Source of the DNA: Rhizobium sp. Root1203
GTDB taxonomy: Bacteria; Pseudomonadota; Alphaproteobacteria; Rhizobiales; Rhizobiaceae
Length of the DNA: 57,099 bases
Direction of reading: 5' to 3'
NCBI RefSeq assembly: GCF_001424945.1
Contig: NZ_LMCW01000008.1
Coordinates: 144,411-201,509, forward strand
Below the pieces are notes generated by a model. The model did not search any database. It worked only from the letters and a program-made list of their open reading frames with translations, and was not told where the DNA came from. How positions within the stretch are numbered: the first letter of the stretch is position 1; the number at the start of each line of letters is the position of its first letter. Shown in pieces: positions 7,179 to 15,128 of this stretch. The position numbers were made by a program, and so were the translations under genes.

Positions 7179-8374
7179 ACGCTAACGGGCTTCTCCAGGC
7201 CTCTTAGAGAATGAGGTCCAAGATCAGCAAATCCGTTCAAAGTACCCAATACCTTCACGAAATCAGAGGACAGCAACACCGGCCGTTTAATTACCTTTGT
7301 AAGTTCCTCTAAGCGCGACGCAACATTGACTGCTGGGCCGATCGCTGTGAAATCGAGACGCTTTCGCGATCCAATGTTACCATACATGACGTCACCAACA
7401 TGCACGCCGACGCCATAACGCAACGCTGGTTTGCCGCTTTCCGCCAGCTGAATGTTCAACGCACCTATTCGCTGCCTTCCCTCGTCGATGGCTTGGAGAA
7501 GGTCAGCGCACGCATTGGGGTTGCTCAGCGGGAAAATAGCCAGAAGTCCATCGCCCATGAATTTCAGTATTTCACCGCCACGGGCCTCGACGGGATCGCA
7601 CAACGCGTCGAAATAGCCGTTGAGGATCTCGATGATATCATCGCGGGGCCACAGGTCGGATAGCGCGGTAAAATCCCGAAGGTCACATATCATAATGGCG
7701 GCACTGATTGTCTTGCCGCTGCCGCGTGTCGTGGCTCCCGCAAGTATCTCCGCACTTGCATGGGGGCCGACGTAGGTCTCCAGGAGTGTCCGGGCCATGG
7801 CATTTTTCATTCGGATTTCACTTGCCAGCGCGAGCGCAGGTAGCAAATCCTTCAAGTAGTCGATCTCGTATTCAGAAAATCCTTTAGACTTTTTGGTCGC
7901 GAACGTTACGACGTGCCGCTTTCCCCACGTGTGCTGGATTGGCCAGGCCACATAGTCAGTGAATCCGTCCTGCTTGAGCTCTTCGAAAAGCGGATATCGG
8001 ACGACGTCTGCGTTGCTCCCTTCCAGATGCTGCCGGACCTCCGATGCGCCGTTGTATATTTCCGTAGCTGGTCTGCGAAGAAACAGTTCGGTGGTATCGA
8101 CATCGTAGTCAAAGGTATCGACATACGCCTCTTCAGCCCCGGGTTGCCATAAGATACGGGCACCCTGCCATTGCGGATGCTGAATTCTTAGATGAAGCGA
8201 TGACCTCGCGACGGGCACCCCCTCACCAACCAAACGCTCGCACATCTCGACCAGCAAGTTATCGAGAAAGCGTTGAGAACTCGTCTCGTTCATAAGCCAA
8301 TCGAGGACGGAGCGGCGCTCACTGGGCCATATGCCAACGCTCTTGCGTGACGGAAAGTGCGAAATCGTGGTCAC
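7160..8374 (-). CDS. Class III adenylate/guanylate cyclase
   Basis: A 404-residue soluble cyclase. The N-terminal 190 residues look like a GAF-like sensory region. The class III catalytic domain is about 222-400, with the metal aspartate D231 in MICDLRDF, K271 and D275 in EILKFMGDG, D341 of LDFTAIG, and N350/R354 in the PAVNVASRLE transition-state motif. All residues needed for a homodimeric cyclase are present, and the lysine/aspartate pair favours ATP over GTP. The GTG start at 8374 has a perfect AGGAGGA ribosome site. Rhizobia carry many such cyclases; the signal sensed here is unknown. Confidence 0.92.
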   Translation of the reverse strand: MTTISHFPSRKSVGIWPSERRSVLDWLMNETSSQRFLDNLLVEMCERLVGEGVPVARSSLHLRIQHPQWQGARILWQPGAEEAYVDTFDYDVDTTELFLRRPATEIYNGASEVRQHLEGSNADVVRYPLFEELKQDGFTDYVAWPIQHTWGKRHVVTFATKKSKGFSEYEIDYLKDLLPALALASEIRMKNAMARTLLETYVGPHASAEILAGATTRGSGKTISAAIMICDLRDFTALSDLWPRDDIIEILNGYFDALCDPVEARGGEILKFMGDGLLAIFPLSNPNACADLLQAIDEGRQRIGALNIQLAESGKPALRYGVGVHVGDVMYGNIGSRKRLDFTAIGPAVNVASRLEELTKVIKRPVLLSSDFVKVLGTLNGFADLGPHSLRGLEKPVSVYGTLG

Positions 8375-8655
8375 AGAATCCTCCTCGGGTAGTCCTCACC
8401 TTAAGGTCCTTACACAGGCCGGGGAAGAGAATATCCGTCGCGGGCATGGCAAACGCGCAGCTGGGTCTCGGTCTTCACATTGCGTCGGAGATCGCGAAGG
8501 CCCATCGCACCACGTTGACCGTCACATCCGAATTCTAGAGGTCGATCTTCAAGTTCAGATGAGAAACGAGCCCCCTCAGGATGGGAAGGAGCAGTCCATA
8601 ATCGCGAGGGAGAAAAAGCCGATTCTCAAGACCTATACCGGTCCAGAAGGGCCCT

Positions 8656-8820
8656 TTACGGAGCGAGGCACTCTTCGCAAATGCCACAGCCGTCTTCGTC
8701 CATCCGCGAACGCCATCCACAACAAAGGCATGGCGACGTATCCTCCTCCCGTGAACGCTCGGGGGGAATGATCTCGATGACGCGTTCGTCAAACATGCTG
8801 GCGAAGGTAAGGTCTTCCAT
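8656..8820 (-). CDS. Small cysteine-rich (zinc-ribbon-like) protein
   Basis: A conserved-looking small protein. It has an IIPPERSREE segment, then CLCCGWRSRMDEDGCGICEEC near the C-terminus: two CxxC-type pairs spaced like a zinc ribbon. I take the ATG at 8820 (54 residues); the frame is open to 8919, which would add 33 residues of low-complexity sequence. No function is recognised. It lies between the cyclase and the histidine kinase on the same strand, with gaps of about 280 and 150 bp, so it is probably its own unit. Confidence 0.5.
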   Translation of the reverse strand: MEDLTFASMFDERVIEIIPPERSREEDTSPCLCCGWRSRMDEDGCGICEECLAP

Positions 8821-8968
8821 CTCGGGCTCCCAAGTCGAGGTCTCGGACTCGAGATAGGAAATCAACGATGGAAGGCAAGATGGGCGCCTTGCCCGAAGGC
8901 GGGGGGACGACAGTCTCATGGAACTACTGGCCTTGCCTCCGTCATTAGAGCGGAGTTAGCGAGGTCCA

Positions 8969-10114
8969 TCATTGCGACACCCGGCTTTCCTTCAGGCTTA
9001 GCGATATCAGGAGGCCGCTCCTGGTCCAGTCATAGGCGATGGAACCGCCCAGCTGGCCAGTGACTGCGCGATGAAGAAGCTTGCTGCCGTAACCGCTTGA
9101 AACCGTGGGAGCCTCGACTTCCGGGCCGCCCTGCTCGGTCCAGGCGATCTTGACCTCGCCGTTGAGAAGAAGTCCGGCGATGTCCAACGTTCCGGTTTCG
9201 ACCGAGAGTGCACCATATTTGAGGGAGTTCGTGGCCAGCTCGTGGATGACAAGAGCGAGACTCGTTGCCGAAGCCTCGCCGACGCCCATCCGCGGAACGG
9301 CGACGCGGATGCGTCCGGCAAATGCCCCTTCGTCCTCGTAAGGGGCGAGCAGAACGGTAAAGAGGTCTCCAAGCAGCGCTGCACTCCCCTGTCCACCCTT
9401 GAGCGGCCGGACGAGATCGTGCGCGCGCCCGAGGGCCGTCAGGCGTTGCGTGAGTTGCACGACCATCTCCTCCTTCGACGACGTCGAGCGGGAGGTGATA
9501 GCAGTTAGGCCGGACGCAAGTGCCAACAGGTTCTTAACCCTGTGGCTCATCTCGCCGGCAAGCAGCTCGTGTCCCTCTTCGGCCTGTTTGCGGCCGGTCA
9601 CGTCGAGAAAAATACCGGTCATCTTTCGGTCGGCGATGTCTGCATCGTCGCCCTGGCCTCGGGCGGATACCCAACGGACGTTGGAGGCTTCCGTCAAAAT
9701 ACGGAAGTCAATCTCATATGGGCCGGCGATCGCACGTGTTGCGACGAATGCGGACCGAACCCTGTCGCGGTCGGCGGGATGAATCTTCGCGGACAGACGG
9801 TCGAATGTTAGCCTCCTCGTCCTTGAGATATCCCAAAGATCATAGCCCTTGGCGTCCATCAGGAAAGCGTCGTCATCTACATTCCACGTCCAGAGCGCGA
9901 CGCCCGCGGCCTTGATGGCGCTGCGTAGCTGATTGGAGTTCCATTCGGGCTGGTCTAGGGGCTCGCTGTCTGTCACGGATTCAATCCCGTCTTGAGGAGG
10001 CCGATCTCTGTTCTGACTGCCACCCTCTATATAGGGATGATTTCCGAGGCCGCGTGAAATGGTCTGCACGAAGCGATCGTCGACGTCGTTACGGCTTGGA
10101 GAAGAGCGCGCCAC
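8969..10114 (-). CDS. PAS-HWE sensor histidine kinase
   Basis: A 381-residue cytoplasmic kinase without membrane segments. A PAS domain spans about residues 60-180, with the PAC-like end FLDVTGRKQAEE. The phospho-acceptor H191 lies in EMSHRVKNLLAL, and the N-box HELATNSLKYGA starts at 291. The N-box histidine and the later W-x-E (WTEQGG) identify the HWE/HisKA_2 class, common in rhizobia and used for light, redox and general stress signalling. No response regulator is adjacent, so its partner is elsewhere. The GTG start at 10114 is poorly supported; starts inside the first 50 residues are possible. Confidence 0.88.
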   Translation of the reverse strand: MARSSPSRNDVDDRFVQTISRGLGNHPYIEGGSQNRDRPPQDGIESVTDSEPLDQPEWNSNQLRSAIKAAGVALWTWNVDDDAFLMDAKGYDLWDISRTRRLTFDRLSAKIHPADRDRVRSAFVATRAIAGPYEIDFRILTEASNVRWVSARGQGDDADIADRKMTGIFLDVTGRKQAEEGHELLAGEMSHRVKNLLALASGLTAITSRSTSSKEEMVVQLTQRLTALGRAHDLVRPLKGGQGSAALLGDLFTVLLAPYEDEGAFAGRIRVAVPRMGVGEASATSLALVIHELATNSLKYGALSVETGTLDIAGLLLNGEVKIAWTEQGGPEVEAPTVSSGYGSKLLHRAVTGQLGGSIAYDWTRSGLLISLSLKESRVSQ

Positions 10115-10412
10115 GCTCGGAAGCGCGTTCCAGCTGGCCGACGCTTCCCGAAAACGGTCATCCCGATGCTCGGCCCGTCGTTTGCCCCTTCAAGAACAGC
10201 GCTCGACGAATTGGTGTGCCAGGGCAACGATGGCCGCCCAGGCTGCCGACGCCTGATTGGGCGGAAGCTCTGACCAAGTCTGGCCCACTCAATTCACGTT
10301 TGTCCCCAGACCTCACGTCGCAGAACTGCATTAGGCAACCCCCGACTGATCGGCTTGACACATTCGGCAGTGCGCGAATGGTTGGCAATAGTCCTGGAGC
10401 GTCACGCTTCGC
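10115..10412. other. Intergenic region without a recognised gene
   Basis: Between the divergent HWE kinase and the ArsR gene. Short open frames here have no recognisable sequence. I see no EcfG-type motif or repeat upstream of the kinase. Confidence 0.5.
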
Positions 10413-10441
10413 TTGACATGGCGCCGTCCTGCTTGTATTTA
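10413..10441 (+). promoter_or_regulatory. Sigma-70-type promoter of the arsR operon
   Basis: TTGACA at 10413-10418, a 17-nt spacer, and TATTTA at 10436-10441, 34 bp before the ArsR start codon. The AT-rich stretch after it (GAGTTAATTAACAC) contains the palindrome TTAATTAA and could be the site bound by the ArsR protein itself. Confidence 0.55.
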
Positions 10442-10474
10442 ACATTTGAGTTAATTAACACATCGGCTAAATAC

Positions 10475-10813
10475 ATGGATGGATTGAATGAGACTTTTGC
10501 CGCGCTGGCTGACCCCACGCGACGCGCGATCGTGATGCGCCTTGCCGAAGGTGAGGCGACGGTCAACGAGCTTGCCGCACCTTTCGACATCAGTCTTCCG
10601 GCAATTTCCCGTCATCTCAAGGTCCTCGAAGCCGCTGGCCTTATTACCCGCACGCGCTCGGCGCAGCTCCGCCCCTGCAGGATCGAGACTGGGCCTTTGA
10701 AGGAGATCGCCGATTGGGTCGATCGCTATCGTGGATTCTGGGACCAGAGTTTTGATCGCCTTGATATCTTTCTCTCTGCAGCCAAAGGAAAAGACGATGA
10801 GAATGCCGACTGA
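10475..10813 (+). CDS. ArsR family winged-helix regulator
   Basis: A 112-residue regulator of the ArsR/SmtB fold: LADPTRRAIVMRLAEGEATV, then the recognition helix ISLPAISRHLKVLEAAGLI. The ATG at 10475 is preferred over upstream in-frame starts because the family begins just before the ALADPTRR motif. No metal-binding ELCVCDL motif is present, so this is the non-metal type that usually governs an AHSA1/SRPBCC gene. It overlaps that next gene by 17 bp and heads a three-gene operon. Confidence 0.9.
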   Translation: MDGLNETFAALADPTRRAIVMRLAEGEATVNELAAPFDISLPAISRHLKVLEAAGLITRTRSAQLRPCRIETGPLKEIADWVDRYRGFWDQSFDRLDIFLSAAKGKDDENAD

Positions 10814-11279
10814 TAGTCGCCAAGAAAAAAATGAACTTCTTATTGTGCGAACCTTTGCGGCCCCTCGGGCTCTGGTGTTCAAGGCATGGACTGACATGGA
10901 TTCCATGATGCATTGGACAGGCCCCAAAGGCTTCATTTCGAAGGGAGATAAACTCGACGTCCGTCCTGGGGGCAGTCATAGGGCATGTCTGATTGCTCCG
11001 ACCGGGGAAGAGCATTGGGTGAGCGGCAAATATATCGAAGTGCTTCCACCCCACCGCCTGGTTTTTACGCATGCCTGGGAGCTCCCGAATGGGAAGCGTA
11101 GTCCCGAAACGGTCGTGACCGTGGATTTCACGGAGAAGGACGGTGCAACGGAAATGAGGTTTCACCAGGCATTCTTCGAAAGCTCGACCTCTCGCGATGG
11201 CCATAAGGGCGGTTGGACGGAGAGTTTTGAGCGATTGGAACAGTTCTTAGCCGATTGCAACAAGAGGGACGCAAGATGA
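10797..11279 (+). CDS. SRPBCC/AHSA1 domain protein
   Basis: A 160-residue helix-grip protein of the AHSA1 (activator of Hsp90 homologue 1-like) group. Typical motifs are visible: FAAPRALVFKAWTDMDSMMHW near the N-terminus and GGWTESFERLEQFL at the C-terminus. Members bind hydrophobic ligands in a central cavity; the ligand is unknown. The start at 10797 gives the usual length and overlaps the arsR stop. The following GST gene overlaps its stop as ATGA, so the three are translationally coupled. The ArsR/AHSA1 pair is a very common bacterial module. Confidence 0.88.
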   Translation: MRMPTDSRQEKNELLIVRTFAAPRALVFKAWTDMDSMMHWTGPKGFISKGDKLDVRPGGSHRACLIAPTGEEHWVSGKYIEVLPPHRLVFTHAWELPNGKRSPETVVTVDFTEKDGATEMRFHQAFFESSTSRDGHKGGWTESFERLEQFLADCNKRDAR

Positions 11280-11932
11280 ACGCGCCGATGAAGCTCTATT
11301 ATTGCGAAACGCTCAATCCGCGAAAAGCCTGTGCGGCAGCCAAATTTCTGAAGGTCGACGTCGAGTTCGTACGGATCGATCTTGTCCATGGGGAACAAAG
11401 GACCGCGGAATTTCTGGCACTCAATCCGAACGGCAAGGTTCCAGTTTTGCACGACGGAGAACGAACACTATGGGAAGCCAACGCTATTATGTGTCGTCTT
11501 TCCGACAGCGTCGGCGCAGATTTTTGGCCCCACGATGACCGTCAGATCGACGTGATCCGTTGGCTAAGCTGGGACGCGGCCCACTTTACGCGATATGGTG
11601 CGGCTCTCTGGTTCGAAAAGGAGATCAAGCCCCTATTGGGGCAGGAGCCTGACGAAAATGCGGTGCTGGACGCTGAAAGCAATTTCAGATCGAATGCCCG
11701 GGTGTTGGACGAACATCTGGCCAAGAGCCCCTATGTCGTCGGGCATAGTATCAGCGTCGCCGATTTTGCGCTGGCCGCTGCGCTGCCATACACCGCCCCG
11801 TCGCGAATACTGCTCGGTGAATTCGGCCACATAGCGCAATGGTACGATCGACTAAATGAGCTGTCCGCGTGGCGCGAGCCATTTCCGGCAACAGATCGGG
11901 AAGCAGGGATGCGGGCCCATCGGCACGACTGA
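11276..11932 (+). CDS. Glutathione S-transferase family protein
   Basis: A 218-residue GST. The thioredoxin-fold N-terminal domain runs from MKLYYCETLNPRKACAAAKF through NPNGKVPVLHDG and ends at the glutathione-binding segment WEANAIM. The helical C-terminal domain carries the capping motif SVADFALAAAL. The start at 11276 overlaps the preceding stop (ATGA), replacing a longer frame from 11255. It probably conjugates glutathione to an electrophile in a small ArsR-controlled detoxification operon. A second, related GST lies at 55939-56580; both share the short NPNPR/TLNPRK-type N-terminus. Confidence 0.9.
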   Translation: MNAPMKLYYCETLNPRKACAAAKFLKVDVEFVRIDLVHGEQRTAEFLALNPNGKVPVLHDGERTLWEANAIMCRLSDSVGADFWPHDDRQIDVIRWLSWDAAHFTRYGAALWFEKEIKPLLGQEPDENAVLDAESNFRSNARVLDEHLAKSPYVVGHSISVADFALAAALPYTAPSRILLGEFGHIAQWYDRLNELSAWREPFPATDREAGMRAHRHD

Positions 11933-12438
11933 AAAGCATGCACAATCCGCGCAATTGGTCGCATTCCAGCCAAACAGCTGGTCTTCCCTGGCCCAAAAGC
12001 GGTCGATGACTACGATTAAATATGGAAGCTCATTGAGGCTGAGAATACGTTATGGCAGCCTCTCATAGAGCGAAGTATTGTCGATCGCCTCAATGGCGAA
12101 GGTTAGACCCCACGATAGCGATGTCCCTCTAAAGCCCGTGAAACACAGTCGTCCCTCACCTGCCCGACCGTGCCAGCGACCCGGCGATATCGATGATGTC
12201 GTCGCACGATTTGGTAGAACGTCCTTTTATGTGCCAGGCAACTCCAAGCCCGATCCGAAAGTCGACCCCCTCACCTTCTTCAGCTCGAACGCGCGGTTGG
12301 GAAGATCGAGCGTCCATTCCGGCGCAAAGGTCGCGAAAGGAGAGTGACGCCAATCATTCGTCCTCGTCGGGTGGATGACTAGTGCCCCTTCAACTTTTGC
12401 CTTGGGCCTCGTTTGGGGCCTCGTTTGAATTTCCTTTC
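11933..12438. other. Intergenic region without a convincing gene
   Basis: Follows the GST gene. Several minus-strand segments look weakly protein-like (for instance NRAFELKKVRGSTFGSGLEL near 12230-12300) but are cut by stops in every frame and match no family I recognise. It may hold a decayed gene. Confidence 0.4.
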
Positions 12439-12463
12439 GGAACAATCAGGCCTGAGGAACGAT
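12439..12463 (+). promoter_or_regulatory. Weak EcfG-type promoter before the PNPOx-like gene
   Basis: GGAAC at 12439-12443, a 16-nt spacer, then CGAT at 12460-12463 (consensus CGTT). A second GGAAC (12456-12460) with CGTT at 12480-12483 has a 19-nt spacer, too long for the consensus. The match is imperfect, but general-stress-type PNPOx proteins are often in this regulon. Confidence 0.35.
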
Positions 12464-12495
12464 ATTCCCGAGAATTCAACGTTGGGAGATCAAAA

Positions 12496-12945
12496 ATGGC
12501 GTCCATGTCACTCGAAGACCTGTCTTCGCACTTGAAAAAGATTGATTTCTGCATGCTGTCCACGAATGCCGGCTCTGGCCGTATATCGTCGCGACCGATG
12601 AGCAACAACGGCGACGTGGAGTACGATGGTGATACGTGGTTTTTTTCCTATGAGGACAGCAGGAAGATCACCGAGATCGATGCCATCGACACCGTCTCAC
12701 TGACCTTCACTGCGCCACCCAGCCTCCTGGGCAAACCGGGGATTTTCGTCGCCGTCCAGGGTGCGGCATCGCTGGTGCGGGATAAGGCAACGTTCCAAGA
12801 CCATTGGGTTCCCGATCTCGAAAGATGGTTTCCCGAGGGGATAGAAACGGCGGGGCTCGTTCTCATCAAAGTCTCAGCGTCCTCCATCCGGTACTGGGAC
12901 GGCGAGGAGAATGGCGAGGTTACCCTCTCTCGCTCGGCCAGTTGA
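12496..12945 (+). CDS. Pyridoxamine 5'-phosphate oxidase-like protein (general stress protein 26 type)
   Basis: A 149-residue split-barrel flavin-binding protein. The N-terminal pattern LSSHLKKIDFCMLSTNAGSG, followed by SRPMSNNGDVEYDGDTWFFSY, is that of bacterial general stress proteins related to pyridoxamine phosphate oxidase. The C-terminal SSIRYWDGE is also typical. The ATG at 12496 has GGGAG in front. Members bind FMN, FAD or F420; true pyridoxamine oxidation is not expected. A single-gene unit closed by the terminator at 12953, with a possible EcfG promoter upstream. Confidence 0.85.
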   Translation: MASMSLEDLSSHLKKIDFCMLSTNAGSGRISSRPMSNNGDVEYDGDTWFFSYEDSRKITEIDAIDTVSLTFTAPPSLLGKPGIFVAVQGAASLVRDKATFQDHWVPDLERWFPEGIETAGLVLIKVSASSIRYWDGEENGEVTLSRSAS

Positions 12946-12952
12946 AAAGATA

Positions 12953-12979
12953 AAGGCGGGCGCGATCTTCGCCCGCCTT
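12953..12979 (+). terminator. Terminator hairpin after the PNPOx-like gene
   Basis: AAGGCGGGCG, 7-nt loop, CGCCCGCCTT: a perfect 10-bp stem 8 bp after the stop codon. The T-run is short (TTAT), so termination strength is uncertain. Confidence 0.6.
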
Positions 12980-13229
12980 ATCGAGAGTATTCAGCTCCGG
13001 TTGAAATCACTCCAGTCGTTCACCTTGCTCCTTCGCCTTCGGCGTTCGGCCGCGTGTCCTGAAGAGAGGACAATGCGCCGGGACGAAGAGGTTGCCGGAA
13101 CAACTGAAGACCGACGCCCGTGAACGGCTTGTCGATGCCATGGCAGGGGACGCCCCTACCGCTTGCTAGATGTCGTTCGCACCCGTCCGCCCTTTAAAGA
13201 TCCATTTTGGGCAATGAAGACGACCGTTT

Positions 13230-13487
13230 TCAGGCCGTCCGTCGAACCATGCGTGCGATGGCGATCAGGATGCAGGCTCCGATGAAGCCGGCGATCAGAT
13301 ATCCGAGCCAGCCGCCCAGGACGATGCCGAATAGGGAGAGGATGAAGTTGGCGACGATCGCGCCGACGATGCCAAGGATAACATTCATCAGAACGCCCAT
13401 GTTTGACTTCATGAACATCTCTGCGATCCAACCTGCAAGGCCGCCGATGATGATGGCTGCGATCCAACCGATACCTGCATTTTCCAT
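13230..13487 (-). CDS. GlsB/YeaQ/YmgE family stress-response membrane protein
   Basis: An 85-residue, almost entirely hydrophobic protein with three predicted membrane helices rich in glycine (IGWIAAIIIGGLAGWIAEMF, GVLMNVILGIVGAIVANFIL, GYLIAGFIGACILIAIARMV). This is the Transgly_assoc/GlsB family induced by envelope or general stress. The start at 13487 has AGGGGAT upstream; the same frame stays open far upstream to 14453, but that extension is antisense to another gene. An EcfG-type promoter lies about 100 bp upstream. Confidence 0.88.
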   Translation of the reverse strand: MENAGIGWIAAIIIGGLAGWIAEMFMKSNMGVLMNVILGIVGAIVANFILSLFGIVLGGWLGYLIAGFIGACILIAIARMVRRTA

Positions 13488-13582
13488 TTGTATCCCCTGT
13501 ATGTCGAATTGAACACGTCGCCGTCGAGCGGCTGTGGCGCCTCGTTGCTTTGAGGGAGACGATTGCCGGACGACATCATTGA

Positions 13583-13607
13583 AACACGCTGGAGGACAGA
13601 AGGTTCC
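13583..13607 (-). promoter_or_regulatory. EcfG-type general stress promoter of the glsB-like gene
   Basis: On the minus strand: GGAAC (13607-13603), a 16-nt spacer, then TGTT (13586-13583), one mismatch from the EcfG consensus GGAAC-N16/17-CGTT. It sits about 100 bp before the glsB-like start codon. Confidence 0.5.
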
Positions 13608-13779
13608 GCGGCCCGCGTACAACAAGTGGCTCCCTCCGGCGACACCCGGAGAAGGTTCCGATGAGACGGCTAGCGAAGGCTCGTCTGGAGCTGGCGACGC
13701 TAATGGACGCTGAGGATCATCAACCGGGAGCGGGCGTGACGCCGTTGACGTATAACGCCACTCATCCCATCTACGCGTG

Positions 13780-14400
13780 ATGCCGAAACACGAAAAGAAC
13801 GACGTAGAACTCATCAGGACCTGGACGCTTTCCACCGCGGCCACACTGGGATCAGCAGTTCGGGCGAAAGGCATTCTGCAGGAACTGCAGTCGCGTGTTC
13901 CTGCCGCCTCGAAGAAGTCGCTTGCAGTGGATGGTACCGACATCGTCCTCGCCATGCCGGCAAGCGAGAAAGCCGTTTTCAACGCGGCCGCCGCCATTGT
14001 CGCAAAGGCCATGGAGGACGTTGAGGCCCTGCCCGTCATCCCTCGTGAGATCCAGGACATCCTCACCATCAAGGTCGGCGAACGGCACCGCTGGCTTGCG
14101 GACGGCCGTCTCCCGAGCGCAGGAACCCGAACCGTGCGGTTGAACGGGCGCGCCAGGAGGATCACCTTCCATGTCTTCGATCCCAAGGTTGTCGAGGACC
14201 TGCTAGACCGCGGGGCCGTGGACCAGTGGCGGGAGGATGATGCCGAAGCCAAAGCGGAGAACCGTCGGAAGGCTGCGTACAAGGCGAAGCTGACACGTTC
14301 GCTAAAGAAAGCGAAGAAGACCGGCGGAGATAAGCCGGACGAGCCTGCGACGACGCTTCGCGGGTGGGAAGAGTTCGATATGGATGGACTGCTTCGATAG
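13780..14400 (+). CDS. Conserved-looking hypothetical protein
   Basis: A 206-residue soluble protein that I cannot assign to a characterised family. It starts MPKHEKNDVELIRTWTLSTA, has an alanine-rich helical middle, the segment DILTIKVGERHRWLADGRLP, then a strongly charged lysine-rich region (about 150-185), and ends EEFDMDGLLR. A GTG one codon earlier (13777) is an alternative start. Codon usage and composition match the neighbours. No membrane segment or signal peptide. It stands alone between the divergent glsB-like gene and a terminator. Confidence 0.7.
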   Translation: MPKHEKNDVELIRTWTLSTAATLGSAVRAKGILQELQSRVPAASKKSLAVDGTDIVLAMPASEKAVFNAAAAIVAKAMEDVEALPVIPREIQDILTIKVGERHRWLADGRLPSAGTRTVRLNGRARRITFHVFDPKVVEDLLDRGAVDQWREDDAEAKAENRRKAAYKAKLTRSLKKAKKTGGDKPDEPATTLRGWEEFDMDGLLR

Positions 14401-14573
14401 CTTGCCGCTCCGCAACGCCGCACGCCGGGCCTTGAAATGGACCCAGTGCCCAATTACTTACAGGTCATCGGCGTTGCTGGTGAGTGCTCCACGCGAGCGT
14501 TCGCGACTGCCGAAATCGCTTATCTGCTTTTGACCACGGATGTACTGGCACTGGTGTGAAGAGCGATGTTTGA

Positions 14574-14605
14574 AAGGTCGGTGCGATTTCGCCCCGGCCT
14601 TTTTT
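14574..14605 (+). terminator. Rho-independent terminator
   Basis: AAGGTCGGTGCG, loop ATTT..., CGCCCCGGCCTT: a 12-bp stem with one G-U pair and one mismatch, followed by TTTTT on the plus strand. It lies about 170 bp after the preceding plus-strand gene. Confidence 0.65.
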
Positions 14606-14612
14606 ATTGTTC

Positions 14613-14831
14613 TCAGGGAAGAGCGCCGGGCCATTCGTTCGACGGTTCCTCGGCCTCTGCGCCTGGGCGATCTTCGGCAGGATCGGGATCTCGCCCGTAA
14701 GCGGTTCGAAGATTGGCAATCTCATCGATGGTCGCGTCGTAGACATCCTCCTGTTTCGCGCCTTTCACGACCAGAGAATCGACGAAGTCCTCCAGCTGAA
14801 GCCGAAGACCGTCTTTCCAGTTATCGTTCAT
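14613..14831 (-). CDS. Small acidic hypothetical protein
   Basis: 72 residues beginning MNDNWKDGLRLQLEDFVDSL. A short helical N-terminal half is followed by an acidic, proline-rich tail (DPDPAEDRPGAEAEEPS). The start at 14831 has GGAGGATC upstream. Its start overlaps the stop of the preceding small gene as ATGA, so the two are translationally coupled. No family recognised. Expression is likely driven by the EcfG-type promoter at 15065-15089. Confidence 0.6.
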   Translation of the reverse strand: MNDNWKDGLRLQLEDFVDSLVVKGAKQEDVYDATIDEIANLRTAYGRDPDPAEDRPGAEAEEPSNEWPGALP

Positions 14832-15040
14832 GCGTGATCCTCCGGCTGGAGGCGAACGCCCTGGCAGAGCATTCCCCAGGTCGGGCACTGAGACGACGTC
14901 GGACTGATCGGCGCTGCTCCCTCGTCCGGTTCAGAATCAAGAAATGGCTCTTCACCAGAAATGCGATCAGGATCCGAAGGCGGGTTGTCGAGCGGGGGCA
15001 CGGATGGCGGCGGCACGATCGGCTCGAATGGAACTGACAT
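14828..15040 (-). CDS. Small proline-rich hypothetical protein
   Basis: 70 residues. The N-terminal half is proline-rich (MSVPFEPIVPPPSVPPLDNP), followed by an acidic stretch and a short tail with two cysteines. A strong AGGAGG ribosome site 8 nt before the ATG and a perfect EcfG promoter 25-50 bp upstream make it a credible gene despite its low complexity. The first gene of a two-gene unit; function unknown. Confidence 0.6.
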   Translation of the reverse strand: MSVPFEPIVPPPSVPPLDNPPSDPDRISGEEPFLDSEPDEGAAPISPTSSQCPTWGMLCQGVRLQPEDHA

Positions 15041-15064
15041 TGGGATTCCTCCTCGATTTTAACG

Positions 15065-15089
15065 AACGCCAAAGAATTCGCATGGTTCC
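15065..15089 (-). promoter_or_regulatory. EcfG-type general stress promoter
   Basis: On the minus strand: GGAAC (15089-15085), a 16-nt spacer, CGTT (15068-15065), a perfect match to the alphaproteobacterial EcfG consensus, 25 bp before the ATG of the small proline-rich gene. Confidence 0.7.
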
Positions 15090-15128
15090 GTGCGTCCGGT
15101 TGTCCTCAGCAGGTATCTTGGGTTTTGC

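Noticed and set aside
12227..12445. 72-codon minus-strand frame in the 11.9-12.5 kb gap
   Set aside because: Contains a protein-like stretch but no start signal, no family match, and it runs antisense into the PNPOx promoter.
13230..14453. 407-codon minus-strand frame
   Set aside because: Only its last 85 codons (GlsB/YeaQ) are real; the rest is antisense to the hypothetical gene at 13780-14400 and serine/arginine-rich.
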